The notes below the pieces were generated by a model. The model was not told the DNA's origin, made no database searches, and was given only the letters and a program-made list of their open reading frames with translations. A stretch of 6,344 nucleotides of DNA. Origin: Myxococcaceae bacterium. Its GTDB lineage: Bacteria > Myxococcota > Myxococcia > Myxococcales > Myxococcaceae. A program made the translations under genes and the position numbers. The DNA lies in contig JAGSPQ010000225.1 in NCBI GenBank assembly GCA_018262385.1, positions 1 to 6,344 of the forward strand. The letters run 5' to 3'. Below, piece by piece: positions 1 through 4,525 of the stretch. The number at the start of each line of letters is the position of its first letter. Position 1 is the first letter of the stretch.

Positions 1-533
1 TGCACGAGGAGCAGGAGATCGTCGCCACCATCCGCGAGACGCCCTTCGCCGCGCGCCTCGAGTTCGTTCGCGGGCCGGGCAAGGGCCGCCGGGTCCTCTA
101 CAACTCGACCCTGCGCAAGCGCGAGTTCCGGGTGAGGGAAGCGGGCTTCCTCTCGATCTTCGGCGGGCTGTGGATCGACGTCGACAACCGGATGGCGAAG
201 AAGGAGTCGAACCACTCCCCGATGGAGGCCGGGCTGGGAAACCTGCTGCGGCGCTTCAAGAAGGATCTCGACCGCGCCACTCCGATGGGCGGTTTCGGGG
301 TGAAGCACGAGGGCTGGGACGCGAAGGGGAACTTCTGCTCGATCTGGACTTCGCCCAACCAGGGCGCCGGGTTCGACTCGGCCACCACCCGCATCTGCAC
401 CGATCTGAAGTCCGGGCTGCCCTCGAAGGTCGAGGCGTTCGACGCGAAGGGCGGGATGATCGAGACCTACGAGTTCTTCGACGCCAAGGCAGTCACCTTG
501 AGCGACGCGTTCCTCAAGCCCGAAGGCCTCTAG
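1..533 (+). CDS. DUF1571-like protein, 3' part (start lies before the window)
   Basis: The frame is open from the window edge (first full codon at base 3) to a TAG at 531-533, giving 176 C-terminal residues. No start codon earlier in the window is convincing: the first in-frame ATG (base 192) falls in mid-domain, and the similarity to the family extends upstream of it. The pattern fits DUF1571: an N-terminal strand region (IRETPFAARLEFV, fragment residues 10-22), a GPGKGRRVLY segment (24-33) like the 'GkevLY' signature, a long stretch around a W-I-D-V-D core (57-61), then a small-residue/His region leading into G-L-G-N-L-L (77-82) and a basic helix. The second half is beta-rich with paired aromatic residues (SIWTS, IETYEFFD). 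DUF1571 proteins are usually exported and have no established biochemical function. A signal peptide would lie outside the window. The next plus-strand gene begins 145 bases downstream with its own ribosome binding site, so co-transcription is uncertain. Family assignment is from memory of the signature, not a search. Confidence 0.72.
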   Translation, partial: HEEQEIVATIRETPFAARLEFVRGPGKGRRVLYNSTLRKREFRVREAGFLSIFGGLWIDVDNRMAKKESNHSPMEAGLGNLLRRFKKDLDRATPMGGFGVKHEGWDAKGNFCSIWTSPNQGAGFDSATTRICTDLKSGLPSKVEAFDAKGGMIETYEFFDAKAVTLSDAFLKPEGL

Positions 534-549
534 AGCCGCTCCCGCGCCG

Positions 550-568
550 GCCGACTTAGTGCGTCGGC
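550..568 (+). terminator. small GC-rich stem-loop after the DUF1571-like gene
   Basis: GCCGAC (550-555) is perfectly complementary to GTCGGC (563-568) with a 7-base loop, starting 16 bases after the stop codon. The position suits a terminator of the upstream gene. There is no T-run after the stem, so intrinsic termination is only possible, not shown. It could equally be an mRNA-end structure, or chance in GC-rich DNA. Confidence 0.3.
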
Positions 569-665
569 ACTCACCGCAGCTTCGTCGCCGATCAAAAAGA
601 TCCATGACAAACTGCCCGCGCACCTCCGGTAAGTCGGTGTGCGATAACTCCAGCAACCCGAGCAA

Positions 666-670
666 AAGGA
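666..670 (+). promoter_or_regulatory. ribosome binding site deciding the start at 679
   Basis: AAGGA lies 8 bases before the ATG at 679. The reading frame stays open upstream to 559, with another ATG at 604, but that extension is rich in Ser, Asn, Cys and Arg, lacks the strong third-position GC bias of the gene body, and has no Shine-Dalgarno sequence. The start at 679 is therefore preferred. Confidence 0.65.
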
Positions 671-678
671 CCGCGCCC

Positions 679-1686
679 ATGTCTGTTCGCGATGTGAAGG
701 AATCGTTCGCCCGCGTCACCACTGATCGCAAGATCGACGTCAAGGACGTCGACACCGTTCTCCAGTCCGCCGGAGCGATCAGCGTCGACGAAGAGAAGGC
801 GATTCGGGCCGAAGCCGACAAGTTCGCCGGGATGATGGAGCCGGGCGCGGCCGCGAAGCTGCGCGAGAAGCTGGGCGAGGTCGGCTCGCTGCGCCGCCAG
901 GCCGCGCAGATCAACAAGAGCGTCGAGACTGTCGCCCCGCGGCTGACCGCCGAGGCGAACGAGAAGCTGAAGCTGGGCGTGGCGACCAAGAGCTTCGGCG
1001 GCACCCAGATCCCCGAGGCGGTGAAGAAGGCGGTCACCGAGGCGATGGCGAAGGGCGCGCTCGCCTACGACGTGCGCGAGATGAAGGGCGACCCGGTCTA
1101 CGACTCGTCCCACGGCGAGCCGGCGATGATCATCGACGGCAAGTTCAACCCCTACGGGCAGGATCAGCAGGCCGTCGACTCGATGGCGTTCAACCACACC
1201 GAGCTGACCCCGGCGAAGATCGAAGCCGACATGACCACTCCGTCGACCTGGCAAGAGCTCAACGGCTACTCGGCCGACCGCAAGACGGCGCAGTTCAAGA
1301 CGGTCACCGGCGTCGGCAACGGGAAGATCACCGAGCTGTACGACGAGGCCACCTGGCCGGAGACGTTCGGCCGCGGCGCCGGCGGTCAGAAGTACGCCAG
1401 CAACTTCGCGATCCTCGCCGACGGCTCGGTGCACGCCGTGCCCGCCTCGCGCCGCACCGCCGCCGAGCCCTGGCGGATCCTCACCACCGCCTCCCTCGGC
1501 CGCGGCAAGCAGATGCTCTTCAACGGCCACATCCACATGGAGAAGGGCGTCGTCACCTACGTCGGCCAGTCCGGCCGGCTGGGCAAGCTGGAGGAGAAGG
1601 GCGAAGGAAAGTTCGTCGACCCGGTCGAGATCATCAAGGCCTGGGGCTTCAAGACCGCGCCCGGCCTGAAGGTCACCCAGGAGTAG
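679..1686 (+). CDS. uncharacterised 335-residue protein, helical N-half plus beta-rich C-terminal domain
   Basis: I do not recognise this family. The start at 679 has AAGGA 8 bases upstream; the stop is TAG at 1684-1686. No signal peptide, lipobox or membrane helix is visible, so a cytoplasmic or non-Sec-exported protein is expected. Residues 1-125 are strongly helical and charged. Residues 15-28 (TTDRKIDVKDVDTV) look like a degenerate EF-hand loop but lack the usual D-x-D-x-D-G, so calcium binding is not supported. Residues 145-200 hold H-G-E-P and a F-N-P-Y-G turn. Residues 205-325 look like a compact beta domain: NFAILADGSVHAV (242-254), then RILTTASLGRG (266-276), then FNGHIHMEKGVVTYVGQSGR (281-300), then a terminal helix VDPVEIIKAWGF (313-324). 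The H-x-H, G-V-V and S-G-R arrangement loosely recalls the H...G...SGHY pattern of plant IQM-type calmodulin-binding proteins and some bacterial toxin-associated domains; this is a weak, testable resemblance. The gene converges on the kinase gene, with stop codons 28 bases apart, and shares an inverted repeat with it. Confidence 0.85.
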   Translation: MSVRDVKESFARVTTDRKIDVKDVDTVLQSAGAISVDEEKAIRAEADKFAGMMEPGAAAKLREKLGEVGSLRRQAAQINKSVETVAPRLTAEANEKLKLGVATKSFGGTQIPEAVKKAVTEAMAKGALAYDVREMKGDPVYDSSHGEPAMIIDGKFNPYGQDQQAVDSMAFNHTELTPAKIEADMTTPSTWQELNGYSADRKTAQFKTVTGVGNGKITELYDEATWPETFGRGAGGQKYASNFAILADGSVHAVPASRRTAAEPWRILTTASLGRGKQMLFNGHIHMEKGVVTYVGQSGRLGKLEEKGEGKFVDPVEIIKAWGFKTAPGLKVTQE

Positions 1687-1696
1687 GCGCTTCGAC

Positions 1697-1738
1697 GAAG
1701 GCCGACGGGGGAACTACTTCCCTTCCTTGTCGGCCTTC
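1697..1738. terminator. bidirectional terminator-like long inverted repeat between converging genes
   Basis: A perfect 10-base arm GAAGGCCGAC (1697-1706) pairs with GTCGGCCTTC (1729-1738). Inside it, GGGAA (1709-1713) pairs with TTCCC (1718-1722) around a 4-base loop, so a stacked two-part hairpin can form. It begins 10 bases after the stop of the plus-strand gene. It also contains the stop codon (1714-1716) and the last seven codons of the minus-strand kinase gene, so it can serve both converging transcripts. No clear T-run follows on either strand, so it may work as an mRNA 3'-end stabiliser or with Rho rather than as a textbook intrinsic terminator. A smaller alternative palindrome, CTTCG-A-CGAAG, overlaps the left arm at 1690-1700. 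Confidence 0.6.
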
Positions 1739-4260
1739 AGCTGCTCTTCCGGCGACAGCTCGTCCATGTCGACGATGTCGATCTCGAGCGAGCCCGAGTT
1801 GTCCTCGGGGTTCAAGTCCGGGAAGGTGCAGATCAGCGAGTCGGTGTCGGTCACCTTGTGGCGCTTGCCGACCTCCAGCAGGCGGTGGGTCGCGGTGACC
1901 GGCTTGTTCTTCACCGGGTTCTCCAGGCACAGCACGCTGCCCACCCGGCCGGTCTTGCCGGTGCCGGTGACCGCCTCGTCGTTGCGGATGGTGAGCTGAT
2001 ACTTCGAGAGCGGCTTGAGCTTCGCCAGCCGGAAGCGGTGATCGGGCAGGGGGACGATCGCGTGCTTCTCCGCTTCGAAGACGAGCGTCTTCGGCACGAT
2101 GTACTGCGAGATCCGGAAGGTGATCTTCATCGAGCCGCTGTTGTCCGACGCGTCGTCGTCGAGCACGAAGGCGTAGATCCGGGTGGCGCCCTTGATCGTC
2201 TTCGACTGCGCGGTCAGGTAGCCGACCCGCTTGCCCTCGGGGATGTCTCCCTCGAGGTAGTAGAGGACGGTCGCGCTGGTCCGCCCCCGCCCGAGCGAGT
2301 AGCTGCCTTCGGTGCCCACCTGGTAGGCGGTGCCCGGTGAGAGCTCGAGGTTGGCGGTCTCGTACTTGTCGATCGGCAGCGCGTTGTAGGCCGGCCGCAG
2401 CACGAACAGCCGCAGCGGCCAGCGCACGTCGCGCTTCTCGGCCGAGGTGACCCCGGTGTCCTGCATCCGCTCGGTCTGCTCGGCCTCACTGCCGGCGTCG
2501 AACACCGCTTCGACCTTCGGCTCTTCCTTCACGTCCGCGTCGAGCTTGGCGGTGAGGTTGATCACGTCCTTGGTGGCGGTGAACCGCTTGGTCCACGGCC
2601 GGAAGCCGGGCTTGGTGATCGCCATCGTGTGCGGGCCGGGCGCGACGGCGGTCTTCACCGGGCTGGGGCCCAGGTCGCGGTTGTCGACCTTGACGTTGGC
2701 GCCTTCGGGGATCGAGCTGATCCACAGCGGGGTGTTGGCGTTGACCACCACCTCTTCCGGCTCTTTGCCTCCGAAGATCAGGAAGCCGACCACCAGCAGC
2801 ACCGAGAGGCCGGCCCCGACGCCGCCGATGGTGACCACGAAGCGCTGCCGCTTCTCCCGCAGCTCGGCGTTGTCGAGGCTCAGCGGCGCGGAAGGGCGGC
2901 GCGACTGGGAGATCACCGGCCGCTCAGGAGCGGTCGGCACCGGGGTCCGGTCGTCGGGCGGCGCCGCGGCAGCCTTCGCCTTGGCGGCTTTGGCGCGCAG
3001 CAGCGTCTCCTGCTCGATCGGCTCCAGCCTGGTGCCCGATGGCTTCTCGACGATCGCGGGCATCGCCGGCATGCTCCGGGGCCGGTAGCCGCCGTGCGCG
3101 TTCGACGTCGGGCTGGGGACCTTGGCCGAGCCGGTGCCGGTGGTGGTGCGGGCCCGGGCCGGGGTGGCGGACTTCGCTCCCGGGGCGGTGAGCGGCTTGG
3201 GGGTGGCCTTCGAGTCGGGCTTCTGCCCCAGCCGCGCCTTCCGCTCGGCGCCGTAGCCCGGCTGCTTGAGCCGGGTCAGCGCGGTGGTGAACTCGGCGGT
3301 GACCTGGGTCGCGTTGCCTTCCGCCTCCAGCTCTTCGCGGAACAGGGTGGCCAGCAGCATCGAGATGTCGTTGCTGGTCGAGCCGGGGTAGCGGGAGTGG
3401 AGCACCTCGGAGAGCGCCTGCCCCAGCTCGCGCGCCGACTGGTAGCGATCCTCGCGCCGGGTGGCCAGCGCCTTGAGCATCGTCAGCTCGAGCGCGGCCG
3501 AGATCTCGGAGTTGAACGACCGGGGCCTGGGGATGTTGCCTTCTGCCAATTGGGTGAGGACGGCGACGAACTCGCCCTCGTACGGCCGGCGGCCGCAGAG
3601 CATCTCGAACAGCACCACCCCCACCGCGTAGACGTCGCTGCGGGCGTCGAGATCGCGGGCCGCCTGGGCCTGCTCGGGAGAGAAGTACGGGTACTTCCCC
3701 TTCACCATCCCGGTCTCGGTCTGCTTGCCGCCGGTGTTCGACTTGGCGATCCCGAAGTCGACCACCTTCACTTCCCCTTCGTACGACAGCAGCAGGTTCT
3801 CGGGCGAGACGTCGCGGTGGACGAGGTTCAGCGGATGCCCGTTCTCGTCCTTGCGGGTGTGGGCGTAGTTCAGCCCGTCGCACATCCGGCAGACGATCTG
3901 CAGCGCGATCGGAATCGGCAGAAACGGGATGTCGTTGTCGCCGGCGCGGCGCAGCACCCGGGAGAGCGCCTGGCCGTGGACGAGCTCCATCGCGAGGAAG
4001 TAGTCGCCTTCCGTTTTCCCGAAGTCGAAGACCTGGGCGATGTTGCCGTGGGTGAGCGAGGCGGCGAGCTTGGCCTCGCGAATGAACATCTCGACGAAGT
4101 CCTCCTCCTCGGCCAGGTGGGGGTGGATCTTCTTGATCACCACGTCTTTGGTGAGGCCCGCGGCCGCCGTCATCTTCGCGCGGTAGGTGACCGCCATCCC
4201 GCCGGCGGCGAGCTTGGAGATCAGGACGTATTTGCCAAAGCGTTGTTGTTCGTCAGCCAC
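1714..4260 (-). CDS. transmembrane Ser/Thr protein kinase with PEGA and tandem lectin-like domains
   Basis: 848 residues, GTG start (4258-4260) with GGGGAA 8 bases upstream. Domains in order: Hanks-type Ser/Thr kinase, residues about 8-290 (Gly loop AAGGMAVTY 18-26; lysine K43 in VVIKK; helix-C glutamate E62; catalytic loop HRDVSPEN 148-155 with D150 and N155; DFG 168-170; SPE 194-196; D209 of subdomain IX; R272). All residues needed for phosphotransfer are present, so an active kinase is expected. The Gly loop has Ala at its first and third Gly positions, which is frequent in myxobacterial kinases. Residues about 340-470 are a Pro/Ala/Thr-rich, probably disordered linker. One membrane helix spans 474-498, preceded by basic residues, which places the kinase in the cytoplasm. 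A PEGA domain occupies 510-573 (SIPEGANVKV near its start), then an acidic spacer, then two tandem domains at 613-718 and 724-831 ending in DNSGS motifs, which resemble PA-IL (LecA)-type lectin domains. The second copy has two Cys (C778, C811) that could form a disulfide. Likely role: envelope-sensing receptor kinase; ligand and substrates unknown. Divergent from the lipoprotein gene at 4526. Confidence 0.93.
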   Translation of the reverse strand: MADEQQRFGKYVLISKLAAGGMAVTYRAKMTAAAGLTKDVVIKKIHPHLAEEEDFVEMFIREAKLAASLTHGNIAQVFDFGKTEGDYFLAMELVHGQALSRVLRRAGDNDIPFLPIPIALQIVCRMCDGLNYAHTRKDENGHPLNLVHRDVSPENLLLSYEGEVKVVDFGIAKSNTGGKQTETGMVKGKYPYFSPEQAQAARDLDARSDVYAVGVVLFEMLCGRRPYEGEFVAVLTQLAEGNIPRPRSFNSEISAALELTMLKALATRREDRYQSARELGQALSEVLHSRYPGSTSNDISMLLATLFREELEAEGNATQVTAEFTTALTRLKQPGYGAERKARLGQKPDSKATPKPLTAPGAKSATPARARTTTGTGSAKVPSPTSNAHGGYRPRSMPAMPAIVEKPSGTRLEPIEQETLLRAKAAKAKAAAAPPDDRTPVPTAPERPVISQSRRPSAPLSLDNAELREKRQRFVVTIGGVGAGLSVLLVVGFLIFGGKEPEEVVVNANTPLWISSIPEGANVKVDNRDLGPSPVKTAVAPGPHTMAITKPGFRPWTKRFTATKDVINLTAKLDADVKEEPKVEAVFDAGSEAEQTERMQDTGVTSAEKRDVRWPLRLFVLRPAYNALPIDKYETANLELSPGTAYQVGTEGSYSLGRGRTSATVLYYLEGDIPEGKRVGYLTAQSKTIKGATRIYAFVLDDDASDNSGSMKITFRISQYIVPKTLVFEAEKHAIVPLPDHRFRLAKLKPLSKYQLTIRNDEAVTGTGKTGRVGSVLCLENPVKNKPVTATHRLLEVGKRHKVTDTDSLICTFPDLNPEDNSGSLEIDIVDMDELSPEEQLKADKEGK
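1768..2424 (-). repeat. tandem duplication of a lectin-like domain in the kinase ectodomain
   Basis: Copy 1 is encoded at about 2107-2424 (residues 613-718) and copy 2 at about 1768-2091 (residues 724-831). Both follow the same order: a strand (RLFVL / TLVFE), a segment A-[NK]-L-[EK]-L/P-x-x-x-x-Y-Q-[VL] (637-648 / 746-756), a Gly-rich turn (YSLGRGRTSATVL / VTGTGKTGRVGSVL), and a closing segment D-x-[DN]-x-x-D-N-S-G-S followed by alternating hydrophobic residues (701-714 / 815-828). The copies are well diverged, so the duplication is old. PA-IL (LecA) has the same closing pattern, ...D-x7-N-N-S-G-S-F-x-V-N-I, where the Asp and both Asn help bind calcium and galactose. The loop here is two residues shorter. 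Homology to that fold is inferred. Confidence 0.65.
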
Positions 4261-4525
4261 AGGCTGCGTTCCCCGAAAGGCGCGCCACGACTCTAATTCA
4301 GTTCAGGCTGCCGCAAAGCGCGGCGATCTCTTCCTCAGGCCCATCGGGCAGCGCATCCCCGGGTCGCGCTTCCAGCCTGGCCCGCTGCCGAGCGCGTGAC
4401 AGCTTATTGCCGCCAACCGCCGAACGGAGAGGGAAGTCTGTGGGGAAAGCGGATCCTCCCACTGGCTAACGCGGCGCGGCTGCTTGATTTTTCAACGGGC
4501 ACACCGATTGCGAAGCGGCCCGATC
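4261..4525. promoter_or_regulatory. divergent intergenic region between kinase and lipoprotein genes
   Basis: 265 bases separate the start codons of the two divergent genes, so promoters for both should lie here; this follows from gene order. The region is less codon-biased than its flanks and has AT-richer pockets at 4289-4304 and 4484-4496. CAGGCTGC occurs twice as a direct repeat (4260-4267 and 4304-4311), flanking the candidate kinase promoter. TTGATT (4484-4489) is a possible -35 element for the lipoprotein gene, but no good -10 hexamer follows at the right distance. The lipoprotein start has only a weak Shine-Dalgarno sequence. A 9-codon frame with GGAGAGGG ahead of it lies at 4440-4469. 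I see no RNA gene or riboswitch. Confidence 0.5.
4290..4316 (-). promoter_or_regulatory. weak candidate promoter for the kinase gene
   Basis: Read on the minus strand, TTGCGG (4316-4311) is separated by 15 bases from TAGAGT (4295-4290), about 30 bases before the GTG start. This matches 3 of 6 and 4 of 6 positions of the housekeeping consensus with a short spacer. It is the best candidate I see, but the match is weak, and myxobacterial promoters often differ from the E. coli consensus. Confidence 0.2.

Noticed and set aside
591..602. GATC-AAAAA-GATC inverted repeat in the gap before 679
   Set aside because: GATC is self-complementary and only four bases long; chance is sufficient explanation.
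643..648. GATAAC as a -10 element for the 335-residue protein gene
   Set aside because: No -35-like hexamer at 16-18 bases upstream, so I could not support a promoter.
559..678. N-terminal extension of the 335-residue protein to 559 or 604
   Set aside because: No Shine-Dalgarno sequence, atypical Ser/Asn/Cys/Arg composition, and overlap with the stem-loop at 550-568. The ATG at 679 has a good ribosome binding site.
592..1536. 314-codon minus-strand frame opposite the uncharacterised gene
   Set aside because: Leu/Arg/Gly/Val-rich shadow. The plus frame has a ribosome binding site, balanced composition and a normal end.
2629..4296. 555-codon plus-strand open frame antisense to the kinase
   Set aside because: It lies opposite the kinase and linker codons, its protein is Arg/Gly/Leu/Asp-rich low complexity with no domain, and its openness is explained by the GC third-position bias of the real gene.
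4463..4478. possible sigma-54 promoter (GG-N10-GC) before the lipoprotein gene
   Set aside because: The GG and GC spacing fits, but the -12 side is GCGCG rather than TTGC; such spacing is common by chance in GC-rich DNA.
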